DNA of 64,000 nucleotides from Anthoceros angustus (taxonomy: Eukaryota > Streptophyta > Anthocerotopsida > Anthocerotales > Anthocerotaceae), in NCBI GenBank assembly GCA_010909165.1, contig MU008170.1, forward strand, positions 1,426,001-1,490,000. Reading direction: 5' to 3'. Positions 10,933 through 20,936 of the stretch are shown here, one piece after another; the stretch's first letter is position 1, and every line of letters begins with the position of its first letter. The notes beneath the pieces were generated by a model, which saw only the letters and a program-made list of their open reading frames with translations, had not been told where the DNA came from and did no database searches. Both the position numbers and the translations under genes were made by a program.

Positions 10933-11600
10933 AGTTTTTAGAAAAACGAAAAGGTCTACTTATTCGTCTACAATATAATTATCAAATTAGTCTTTTCTTA
11001 AGGTCACCAATACTACATCTCTACTTAGGAGCTAACCTTATTTATATGCAGGTACTCCATATACTTTCCCAATTAACTTCGATACAAAATTGAGGGCACT
11101 TTCCTTTTTAAGTGTATTTCAATCTCAATTTCCATTTTGAGTAAGATGCAAGTCACATTCTCTTACATGCAAGAAGTACCTCCGAGGGCAAGTTTACTCC
11201 AGCACCATAGAAGACATAGAGAAGTATCCATACCAGGCTGGATTGTTTGGTAACTACCTTGTCACAGGCTCTTAGCTCTTTGCATGCAAAATGCGTCGGT
11301 CAGAAAGCATTGAAAGTAAAATTGGGGGAGACCATATCTTTCCGGAACACTTTGGCCGAAGGATTTCTTCCATTTTGTCACGGTGTTTGCTAATATCTTG
11401 TACATGTGTGTACATATAGGATGCACTACCAACCAGCACTTGCCAATTTGGCGAGAGTTTATCATTTTGAGAATACACTCCGTGAGGGGAGGAATGGTTT
11501 TAGTTTGAAATTTGGGTTTCCAATCATGTTGGGTGATAAAAGGAGTCTTACTCCTATCAGCAGACCTGCTATTGGGCAGCGTGTCAATGAGTGATCAAAG
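10933..11600. other. AT-rich upstream region of the kinase
   Basis: This is the presumed promoter side of the haspin-like gene. It is AT-rich and repeat-free as far as visible. Short open frames at 11262-11594 have no recognisable product. Confidence 0.35.
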
Positions 11601-12411
11601 CAGTCGTGTTTCAGAAACTCGGTAGGTATCCCATCACCTACATCCGCATAAGATGCTTTAAAATCACAGCAACGACACAGAGAAGAAGAAGTTGATTTCA
11701 GTCCGCTTGGACACACAGCATGAAAACGTCTCATTGTTTTGAAATTAACAACTGGTGAGTAAAATTTTACCAGAGCTGCCAACTCATTTCTAATCTTCTG
11801 GCATCGCTTATCAGGTCCATCTGAAGCAGCATCTCCTCTCCTCTAATTGTACATCATCCAAGGGAGCATCAGTACTACGAAACATGGGATATGAGGTGCC
11901 ACAACGTTAATGCACAATATTCAACGGCCTGGATGCCACAGAATTCTGCTCCTGCAGAATGATATAACATGCACTTGGGTGACTCCAGCAACAAACCTAC
12001 ATCCTCATGATATGATGGACACAGATTCGATGGTTCCAGCTCAAAGTGGAGGATAGAGCACAACTGCTCTGTCCGACCCCTCACACTGAATTCTGGTGCA
12101 GCTGAAAGAGAACTCCTCTTGATTTGCATCGTGAGTTCATCAGTAGCTGCTCCAGAGTTCACTGACCCTTTCTTGAAATCTACACGGAGCTCTTCAATCC
12201 TTGCTCTGGCCAGTTTCTCAAGACCCTGAAACGAAAGGGGACCCCGACGGCTTCTTACAACCTCACTAACCCAAAATTCTGAGGGGGAAGAGAGACGTAC
12301 CTAACCACCGATTCAGCAGGCTGCATAGCTCCCTCGTGATATCGGACGTCCTCAAGAGTACATCATCAGAGTCAGCTTTTCGCTGAATGCGCCGTTGTAA
12401 ATCAGCCACAG
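11601..12411 (-). pseudogene. Possible decayed multi-exon gene, unidentified
   Basis: Two exon-like blocks are seen on the minus strand. Block A (12411-12301) follows a CAG acceptor, reads VADLQRRIQRKADSDDVLLRTSD and ends at a GTACGT donor. Block B (from about 12228, after a TTTCAG acceptor) reads GLEKLARARIEELRVDFKKG, then EFSVRGRTEQ and LEPSNLCPSYHED. A third, weaker block near 11760-11820 reads KRCQKIRNELAAL. The A-to-B junction is out of phase by one base, so this is either a decayed gene or one whose splice sites are misread. The charged helical look suggests a coiled-coil protein. No family is recognised. Confidence 0.35.
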
Positions 12412-12932
12412 CTGCGAAAACAAGTAAGTCTTGGGACTTGAAACAAGTGCTTATACTCGTTCTTCGGATTTGACCCTGCAAAGTTTTTGCCCAAACACAG
12501 CAGCAGGTTGCAAGATTAAGTTTAAACAATGGGATGTTCGTGAGAAAGCTATACAGCTTCATCCTCACATGCAGGCAGAGGGAATTATGCCCGTTGCCCA
12601 CGTCGGAGGCCACATTTGTAGAAGTACATCCTTAACCTAATTGCAGCAACGTAGCAGTTTTACGGATGCGTACCCCGATGTAGCTACCCACACAGATGCA
12701 TAGATGGACATAACTGGACTGTGAATGTGGGAAATGCTCCCAATCACGCTTATGCAGATTTTGGAACATGATGAGCCGGCATGTGTTTGACACGTTGCCC
12801 TGGTAAGACGTAGTGTCATGGATGGAATTCCTTGATAGCTGGAGATGCTCTGCAGTGTTACGAAGAAAATGTGAGGATCTGAGCTGCGCAAATGTTCACA
12901 GGGGTTCACAAAGGCATCCCTGGAAAACATTT
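12412..12932. other. Intergenic stretch before the U2 gene
   Basis: Open frames exist on the minus strand (12640-12930), but none has a recognisable product or clear exon borders. It might include further exons of the uncertain minus-strand gene. Confidence 0.3.
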
Positions 12933-12943
12933 ACCCCATATTG
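12933..12943 (+). promoter_or_regulatory. Degenerate plant snRNA upstream sequence element
   Basis: ACCCCATATTG matches the plant USE consensus RTCCCACATCG at 8 of 11 positions and lies about 61-71 bp upstream of the U2 start, where a USE is expected. No good TATA box is seen near -30; the nearest candidate, GTAAGTA, is weak. The assignment rests on position more than on sequence. Confidence 0.4.
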
Positions 12944-13003
12944 CTTGTGAAACGATGAAGATCAAAACCTGCCGTAAGTAGCGGACTCCATCACGTGTTC
13001 CGT

Positions 13004-13198
13004 ATACCTTTCTCGGCCTTTTGGCTAAGATCAAGTGTAGTATCTGTTCTTATCAGTTTAATATCTGATACGTGAGTCATTGACTCACATGATATTAATA
13101 TTATTTTTATAGGGGGCAGGACCGCACGGGTAGCTTGCTACTCGGTTCTGCGCGCGTCGCTTTGGTATCGCACTATTTCCATCGCTAGGCGCACCCAA
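13004..13198 (+). ncRNA. U2: U2 spliceosomal snRNA
   Basis: U2 snRNA pairs with the intron branch site in the spliceosome. The 5' end ATACCTTTCTCGGCCTTTTG and the following block through AGTTTAATATCTGATA match the near-invariant eukaryotic U2 5' half. The branch-site-pairing GTAGTA is at 13037-13042. Stem IIb is the clean hairpin GTGAGTCATTGACTCAC. The Sm-type site is TTATTTTTAT at 13101-13110. Two 3' stem-loops follow, including GGTAGCTTGCTACTC as the loop IV region, and the RNA closes at GCGCACCC. The length of about 195 nt fits plant U2. The 3' half diverges from angiosperm U2 but keeps its fold. The 3' border is placed by analogy. It may be one of several copies in the genome. Confidence 0.93.
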
Positions 13199-13221
13199 TC
13201 TATCCCCCACCCGGGGGAACA

Positions 13222-13231
13222 CGAGTCAAAA
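13222..13231 (+). terminator. Putative snRNA 3' box
   Basis: CACGAGTCAAAA, about 22-30 bp past the U2 3' end, resembles the plant snRNA 3'-processing box (CA, spacer, AGTNNAA), although its spacer is shorter than usual. If real, it supports an active Pol II snRNA gene. Confidence 0.35.
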
Positions 13232-14394
13232 CCAAAACGGAATTCCGCCCTGACCTGCTGCTCAAAAGTGCAAGGCCCTTTGGCCTGTCAATCTGTTGCC
13301 TCCTTGATTGAGCCTGTGAAACATCCAACGCCCCTTCTCCTCTCGGGCCTCCTCTATAGTCTTCCAGCTCCCGGATTGCCATTGCCCCTGCGTTCCCGAA
13401 TTTCCATTGCCCCTGCGTTGCCTCCTCCGCAGCGCCACTGGCGACGGATACCTTTGGTCTGAATACCCGCAATCTGTGCACCACGAGGGCGTCCGTTTGT
13501 GACCCAGAAACTCAATGCAAACTCAGCCGAGCGCGGGTCAAGAGGTGAGAGGGTCAGACCGTTGGTCGATTTCCTTTTCTTGGAAGACAATGACCAGGCC
13601 AAAGGTAGCCCACCTGAATGGGATGAGTGCTCCACCCGGAATGGGATGATACCTGGGCATTCGAGTCTGGAAGAACATTTCTTTTCCCCATGGAAACTGA
13701 CCAACACTAGTCCCCGTTGTTGCAAAATTGGAATAAGAGTAAAAAGCCATCCGTATAAAGAAGGTAATTATGAATTATTTTAGATCAAAGTTAATAAATT
13801 AAAAGGTTAGTATTTGTGAGATTTTATTTAGGGCTTAAAAAATTTAGCATGTTTAAGGCTCAAATTCGAGGCCCAATACAAGATGACATACATGCCATGG
13901 TGTGGAAAGCAATTTAGGAACAATTGAGAAGGCAATTTGGGAAAAAAGAAGCTTGTAGAAGAAGGGGCGAGAGAGAAGCAAGCAATTAAGAGGAAGCATT
14001 GTATCTTGTCTCTTTTGCACCATACGCTAAGGCACTTGGATCCAATGACATGCCACCATTATTGGAATCAAGTTTTTATAAGTAAACTTCCTCCTCTTCC
14101 CTCCTTCCACTTGAACCCAATGATGTGTCAGCATCATTCGATTCAACTCAAGTTTCTACAAGTAAACTTGCTCCTCTTCCCCCTGCAGTTGAATCCATTG
14201 CATTTTTTTTAATTGTAATATGTTATTTTTGTCAAATATCTCATTCCTTGACATGACTCACCGGATGCTTCTACAATTGTTTTTGATCTGTCAAAAACTA
14301 ACTTATGCCCTGGCAAGACTCTACTCTTGCAAGATTAGATGACACGTTAAACTCCAGACAAAAGGAAGGAGAGTCAACTGCTCTTGCAATAGGC
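13232..14394. other. Intergenic, no gene seen
   Basis: A moderately GC-rich part to about 13720 gives way to AT-rich sequence. Several open frames overlap on both strands without recognisable products. Around 14030-14200 a unit with CTTCCTCCTCTTCCCTCC-like pyrimidine tracts recurs loosely. Confidence 0.35.
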
Positions 14395-14622
14395 CCAAAC
14401 GAAAGCAGGGCCAACTCCAAAAAAAAAGGAAGGAGAGCCCAAGTGCTCTTGGAGGACGCTCAAAATAAAGCAAGACCAACTCCAAAAACAAGGAAGGAGA
14501 GGCAACTGCTCTTGGAGGAGGCTCAAAATAAAGCAGGGCCAACTCCAAAAAAAAGGAAGGAGAGAAGGAGAGCCAACTGCTCTTGGAGGAGGCTCAAAAA
14601 AAGCAGAGCCAAATGCTCTTGA
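14395..14622. repeat. Tandem array, period about 63 bp
   Basis: Three to four imperfect units contain CCAACTCC, an A-run, GGAAGGAGAG, CTCTTGGAGGA and CTCAAAATAAAGCA. The plus strand stays open across the array and would encode a Lys/Arg-rich repeat with the motif PTPKKRKER, but there is no other sign of a gene. Confidence 0.65.
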
Positions 14623-14689
14623 AGGAGACCTTGGGCTAGAGTAGGCCTCGGGAAGCGTCCATGTACCCAGAGAAGGAGTCGCCAATATG

Positions 14690-14890
14690 TTCTTATACTC
14701 ATAGAAGGATTCCCCAACCTATTCTTCTGGATGCTTTTCAAGCGAAGAAACTCCCCAACCTACTCAGAGAAGGACTCCCCAACCTATTCTTCCGCATGCT
14801 ATTCGAGAGAAGGATTGCCCAAGTTGTTCTTCCGTATGCTTTTCGAGAGAAGGACTCCCTAACCTGTTCTTTCGCATGCTTCTTGAGACT
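14690..14890. repeat. Tandem array, period about 40 bp
   Basis: About five degenerate units carry GAGAAGGACTCCCCAACC and TTCTTCCGCATGCT; GAGAAGG recurs at 14767, 14807 and 14847. It lies right after the 63-bp array, so the two may belong to one repeat family. Confidence 0.6.
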
Positions 14891-15323
14891 CAAATGCTCT
14901 TACACATCCATTGTTCGTTTTAAGGACTCCTGCATCTCCATCTCTTCTCAATTTATCAAGAACTAACTCCAATGTTTCACCTTCTTCAACTAGAGCTCTG
15001 CATGATGGGAACGCTAGCAATATTCAAGTTTCTGCAAGTAATATTCTTCCTCCTCTTTCCTCCTTGCTTTTCTAAAGTTCTCTGAAGATTGACCAAATCC
15101 GGCTAGAGATACGGATATATGCAATACAATCACACAAATTCTTTCGGGAAAATTCATAGTTGACTTTCAAATTGACGGCCCACATAGTGTGTGTTCAGGG
15201 CTTTCTCAAGTACAGGTGCGTTTATGGTTGGTGCATCCTAACCTCCATTGAACAACTGTTGCCAACATCATTCCAACATCATTGGCACTTGCTAAGGAAA
15301 AAAACATGCAGGGCAATAATAAT
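14891..15323. other. AT-rich spacer, no gene seen
   Basis: Nothing recognisable is present between two repeat arrays. Confidence 0.35.
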
Positions 15324-15479
15324 TTATGAAAACAAAACTCAAAATTCTTAATAAAGTAGACTAAACCAAGTTCCCTTATGAAAACATAACTCAAAATTCT
15401 TAATAAAGTAGACTAAACCAAGTTCGCTTATGAAAACAAAACTCAAAATTCTCAATAAAATAAACTAAATCAACTTGGC
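15324..15479. repeat. Three-copy tandem repeat, period 52 bp
   Basis: TTATGAAAAC starts each unit at 15324, 15376 and 15428. The units share ACTCAAAATTCT and AATAAAGTAGACTAAA. The third copy is the most diverged. Confidence 0.8.
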
Positions 15480-16291
15480 TGGGTTGGTCCTATAAATGTT
15501 GTGTGTAGGTTTCTTTTGTGCAAGACCGTACAAAATGGTACGTTTTATATGTAAGTCAACAAGTGCAATTAAATATTTAAATCGTTATGCTCCTGTCGAG
15601 CCGCCGCTGTGTCTCTCGAGCCCTCTCACTGGCCTTCTTCGTCCAACTCTTTTCACCGCCTCTACGCAAATAATTAATATCTATATCTTATTTAAATATT
15701 AGTTAGATATATTATAAAGCTAATCATTTAGAAAAAATAGTTATAACTAAGTTTCAAATAGTTATTTATTGAGATATAGTTAAATTATTATTAGGTTTTA
15801 TGAGTCAACTAATTAAACACTTAGCTAGGCTCCCCATATGGGGTTACCAAGGCCACATGGGATATGTTAGAGACAGGAACCAAGAAGCGTATTCAAAGCT
15901 GTCCCCACGTATTTGTAAGCTGGGGCCCATGACTGAGTAGTGGGCAATAATATGTGTGTGTTGTGTTGGAGCTTTGATAAAATTGTAATAGTCCTTTTCC
16001 AAAGACATAGCAATTGCTCTTCTGCCTCTATTTGTTTTCCTTGTGCGCAGTGTGATGATAACGGCTGGTTAACAAGTGGGCTTAGAAGCCCGATACTCCC
16101 TCTGGTTTTTGGGTTTATATATAACTCTAAAATTTGGATTGCATTTTGGTATTGTTGTTTGCTTATATAATATACTCTAATATTATGTTAATAAGTTTCT
16201 TAATGTTAGATTGGTCAGTATTCTCAAATTTATTTAGTTCAAAAGTGGATTTAAATTATATAGGTACTTATTATATATAGGTATTGAGACC
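15480..16291. other. AT-rich region, no gene seen
   Basis: Long AT-rich sequence with a short GC-rich patch near 15595-15660. No supported gene or repeat. Confidence 0.35.
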
Positions 16292-16296
16292 TAAAT

Positions 16297-17269
16297 TATG
16301 GCATACCAAAGAGGACAGAGGGGACGGGGCTTTTTTTTTCACGCGCAAAACTTTTGTTCACACCACACGTCTTTTTGGTGTCCGGTTTGGTAACCCGACC
16401 AAAGCGGACGCACCAAAGGGGCTTTTTTTTTCACGCGCAAAACTTTTGTTCACACCACACGTCTTTTTGGTGTCCGGTTTGGTAACCCGACCAAAGCGGA
16501 CGCACCAAAGTGGCCACTTCGCGCTCGCCGGTACACAAAAAGAGAATTTATTTTTTTTCACCCCAGTCATTGTGGTTTTTTCGCGCGCGCGGAAAAAAAA
16601 CCAAGAAGTTTTTTTTCTGCGTGTGCTCTCTTCCACTTTAGGGTGCGCCAGGTGGCTTAGGCTTAGGCAAGCCACCTGCCCGTTTTTAGGGTTCATCTCT
16701 TAGGAGGGTGGAGCAGAGTTTAGGAAGAGGAACACCGGCTTGGCCTGCTTTGGCAACGCACGCTGTTCGGGCAATCAGCAGGGCAGTACACGGGCGGGGT
16801 GAAGGAGGGGAATTGAGGCAAATGCAGGCCGTGCTGGGGGCCGTGGCCGTCATTGCCTTGCAAGACCATGGCCGGGGCTGAGATAGGGTTTGGCAACCAG
16901 ATTGGTGCGGCCAATGCGGCAGGCGGGTTAGAGTTTGGCGGGCATGGGATAGCATCGAAGAAAACTTAATTGCATAAGGAAATGTGGAAAACTTGAAAAC
17001 ATAGTGTCGGGACCCGGCTCTTTGTTTTCAAAGTTGGAAGGACACAAAAAATTTGAAGCCAAACTTAGGGTTTCGAGGAGGAAAAGTGTGTGTCCCCTTT
17101 GGTGCTTGGCCGCTTTTGGTTAAGGCGCCAAAGCGGACATAACACCATGTGCTGTGAGAAAACAATATGTACTGGAATCTAGGGTATATTCTTGTAGATG
17201 CCTACGCCTTGCGTGCGTTTCGCGAGAAAAAAAAAGCCCCATCCCGTCTGTCCTCTTTGGTATGCCATA
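16297..17269. mobile_element. 973-bp non-autonomous TIR element
   Basis: The left end TATGGCATACCAAAGAGGAC is matched by the inverted right end over about 45 bp, with few mismatches. Flanking TAAAT occurs on both sides (16292-16296 and 17270-17274). This can be read as a 5-bp target duplication, or as a TA duplication if the element starts at TGGCATACC as in Tc1/mariner. The interior has no transposase frame. It contains a 92-bp direct repeat and A/T homopolymers. Its first eleven bases differ by one from the ends of the 23.7-kb block at 20750-44490. Confidence 0.82.
16329..16514. repeat. 92-bp direct repeat within the TIR element
   Basis: Two almost identical 92-bp units run from GGGGCTTTTTTTTTCACGCG to GCGGACGCACCAAAG. 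The unit includes part of the left terminal repeat, so the left end has been partly duplicated inward. Confidence 0.85.
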
Positions 17270-17274
17270 TAAAT

Positions 17275-17777
17275 ACTATTTCTTAATAAGATATAATAGA
17301 TAAAATTTTAATAAGATCTATTTTTCTATATTGTCCATAGTGAAAAACAGCTCGTCAATGTTATTGAATGAAATGCACGAAGAAGAAGAAGAAGAATTTT
17401 ATTTAAGTCTACTAAGGACAAATTTCCGTCATGGGACTTGGTACTTAACAACTTGTACCATGGTGTGCCTAAGCTACTTGCACCAAGGGCATCCACTCCC
17501 TTTAAGCACCCCATCTAAGATTCCCTTTAGGCACCCTATCTAAGACTCCCTTTAGGCACCCCATCTAAGTACCGATCCAAGCGCAGGATGCTTAATCACA
17601 CGGCGTTCTTATAAATGTGTGTCATTTGGCCCTGGCCATTTGGACACATCCATTGAAGGTTGAAGCGTTGAAGGTTGAAGCGTTCTCATTCACTTAGTCC
17701 CCAGTGGTTTCAGCGTTTTGAGCTAGGTTTGAAGCGAGGAAGCTAGCGGGTTGTACCTGGGCTGGCAGAGTGCGAAG
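17275..17777. other. Intergenic with short repeats
   Basis: At 17500-17570 a phrase CTTTAGGCACCCNATCTAAG recurs three times, and at 17655-17685 GTTGAAGGTTGAAGC recurs. No gene is seen before the small ORF that follows. Confidence 0.35.
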
Positions 17778-17948
17778 ATGGTGGCGGTAGTGAGCAGGGG
17801 AACTGCTCAGGCCGTGGTGGCAGTGTGCGTGGCGCTGCCGGCGGCCGCCCTTACGCTCAGGTTTTTGACTGCAAAACCGCCTGCTCCGCAAGGTGTAGAT
17901 GATAACACACTCCCTCCGCATGCTCCTCCACCTGTGCATGCACGATGA
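17778..17948 (+). CDS. Small putative membrane protein, 56 residues
   Basis: A short frame opens MVAVVSRGTAQAVVAVCVAL, continues with an Ala/Leu-rich hydrophobic segment of about 25 residues, and ends in a proline-rich tail with PPHAPPPVHAR. It is clearly more GC-rich than the flanking AT-rich DNA, which suggests selection for coding. A single membrane helix or signal anchor is plausible. There is no recognised family. A possible TTGCAG acceptor at 18040 hints at a downstream (perhaps untranslated) exon. Confidence 0.35.
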   Translation: MVAVVSRGTAQAVVAVCVALPAAALTLRFLTAKPPAPQGVDDNTLPPHAPPPVHAR

Positions 17949-20749
17949 GGTTCTTGGAGCATCGAAGGAGAGATGAGTGACGTTTGGTCCGACTTAAAAG
18001 AGGTCTGTGTTGGTGTAACACACTTCTTTATGTGTTGCAGGCTTGACTTTGCCTGGGGAGCTTCTGACAGTGCCGTTTGGTCATTTAGGCTCGCAAATTT
18101 CTGTCTGGGAAAGCGCTACATCTGTCTCACGGTGGAGTAATGTATGCCCTTTTCAGGTAAATGGAAATGTCTCACAGACTCACAGAGGCCGTTTGTCACC
18201 ATGCGAATTTCAGTGGCTAGCTGAGGTAACTTGTGCTGCAAGGCCATATCATGGGTTCGGTTACCTATGTCAAGACTTGTGCTTCCACGAGGCGAGGAAA
18301 TTGATTTGTCTCTAGTCATCAGCGATGTCCTTGGGATTCTGGTACTTCTTGCCGTGCGGGGTGCACATATTTCCTGTACAGTGTGCCAAATTGGAGCCAG
18401 TCTCCAAACCCTTTGGGGCATATTTCTTGGCATGTGGTGTATGGAGTTAAGAGTCTCGCAACCACTGTGGTATGACAATCTCCGTTACTGGCGTCTGGAA
18501 GTTCCCTTGACTTAGATGTCTTTCGGAGGTTAGGTATGTAGTTGATAAGCCATCTCTTTGGTGATAAGCATTTTTTGGTGCTTGACGTTGTAGGTTAAGT
18601 GGTGCTTCTGACTCGAATCGTTTGCATGACAGGACCCGATACGTCTGCATACATCCATAGGTCCATCTGCGGTGTCGCACAGACCGATTATTATCTCCTT
18701 TACTCGCAACCGTCCCGTCAGCGGGCTTTACGTGCTCAAGGTCTCTTTTGCGAGTGCCGTTGGAATGAACTGGCCAAGGACACCAACTAGAGCTGACTTG
18801 AAGCAGACCTGACTTGTCCGATCCTAGGACCCGTGAGTGTTGCAGAGATACGTTGTACACATCTGTGTAATTACCCCTATGGATGCATCCGTTCCCAAGC
18901 AGACTCTGTAGAGTTCAAGTCACAGTTGTTAGACAATGTCAGGACTTCACATCGGCAACTAACTGTAGTGTACATGTGGCCAGGCCCATTCCCACACACT
19001 CTCTCTACGTCATATCTAACCTACCTCGAAGTCCTTAGTCCTTCGACACAACTGTCTACAAGGAAATGCGCCATTGCTGCTAAACTTACTTTTCCGAAAG
19101 TACTTCGTAAGCCAAGAGCAGTCTAGGACTCTGTAGAAGTGGTCGTGGATTGAGTTCCTTGAGCTCATCCCAAGGGCGAGGCACAAAAACGACCGATATT
19201 CTAAGGGTTGCGGCAAGGCAATTCTACTCATGGGGAACGGGCCTTCCTGCCACATAAAACGGTCGCGACTGAAAACCTCCCGTCAATCTTCATCAAGTGA
19301 AGTGCCTGTATACAGATCAGGAATTCTGTCGTCTGAGCCAAAAAGCGGCTCGTCTTGATAACCTGGGAACTTCCCGGTCCTGCAAAACGTGTAACAGAGA
19401 ATATGAGTGTGACAAATCTGAAGTCGATGAATCACATGAGCAATCAACAAGAGATCGGAGGTTGAAGACGTATAGCTGCCCAAGAAACAAGAACATCAAC
19501 AGCGAAAAATTGACGGAAACTACCTGGACTCGCTGAGTCTCCACCCCAGGGGAAATAAAACTAGCGAAGGCATGAGGAAACAGTCCTTACCTGAATCTTA
19601 CTGTGAATGTGTTCGGATGAAGATCATTCACCTCGAACGAAAATGCGCTCAAGGTGTTGTAAGAAGTATTGACCAAGGAAGGATATGGCAAGCCAGCTTC
19701 ATGAAGACCATTCTGGTAGGTAATCCAGTTCCCCTTCTCGCCAATAACAGAAGTCCAGCCAAGGCAACTCATCAAAGGGCGCAAGAGGTCGTGATCCTTC
19801 AACCTGATGCCGTTGTAGGAGAGCAGCAGACAAGCTTTTGATCTCTTCACTTTCCCGATCCTCATCCGAAGTTTTTTCAACAGCAACTTCCACCAGCCTC
19901 CCTTTAACCTCATCGCATCCCCCTTCATTGGCTGGGGAAAGCTGACTCTCGATACGCTGACAGTGCGCCGCGACAAAATTTACGAGCTGCCAGCCTGCCA
20001 CACATCAGTGCACTCTTGTGAGTGGTGATCGGCACCTGAGACGAGTCCTCCAAGCTTCACCGCTCCACACTAGATTTCAAACGTTGGAGGAAATTGCCAC
20101 TTCCGGTGTGAATCCTAGCCAATTGCATATTTCCTACCAAACATGGTTGACAGCGCAGGAAGCCCGGTAGAATTCCAATTCTGGAGCCTGGACCACAACC
20201 AAACTCGCAATGTGCTTGCTACCTATGGGCCTAGGAAGGAGTTGGAGGCTCTCGCCGCACCTGCAATCCACAGACGCGGTGCGCGCGCGCCTTGCCTGCC
20301 GGCCTCCAGCTCGTCAGCAAACCGCTTCAAAGAGATAGCCAAGAATTCCTGCACACGAGAGGTACCGTGTCGCATCGGCCGCCTGGATTCCGCATGCAGG
20401 TGAAGGAAGTACATCTGTTTGCGACGAGCGATGTGGAAACGAACAATGAGTGCATGGAAGGGACGGAAAGCATGAAAGCGACGAGCCGTCAAGTCGCGCC
20501 AGACCACTAGTCTGCCCGTTTCACGACCCATTCGTATCTTACCAGAGATGAAATGTGACGACATTGGCAAATACCGTCCCTTACAGAGCAAGCAGTTTAC
20601 ACCTGAGATGAGGAACCAGCATCGCCAAACTACCGGGACACAGTGTAAAGCATGAACGATGCTGGAAAATGCCCCGTCTGATTTCATTTTTCTCCGTAAA
20701 TGAGAAAAATAGAATTTCTTATCTTTCACGGTTATCGAATTGAGCTGAG
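17949..20749. other. Gene-poor region
   Basis: Short open frames lie on both strands throughout, and none exceeds about 140 codons or shows a known motif. No tandem array or TIR element was recognised. The right border is the inverted end of the large element at 20750. Confidence 0.35.
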
Positions 20750-20866
20750 TATGGAATACCGATCTCGTCAGGAAGCCCTTTAGGGTTTTTTTCGATGGTG
20801 ACAAAAGAAGTTTTCCCGCCACATACGGCAGGAAAACCTCTGGTGTCACACACTTGACGACATCGG
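20750..20866. repeat. Left terminal inverted repeat of the large block
   Basis: It runs from TATGGAATACC to CGACATCGG and pairs with 44383-44490. The first 45 bp or so are almost perfect, and small indels occur further in. Confidence 0.8.
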
Positions 20867-20936
20867 GCCAGTCCGCCTGTGGTCCGATCTCAATCACTGT
20901 TATGTGTGTGAAGAATCTTGTTGTGACACATGTTGT

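Noticed and set aside
10300-15479. CRISPR array
   Set aside because: The repeats here are contiguous tandem units without unique spacers, in a eukaryotic genome.
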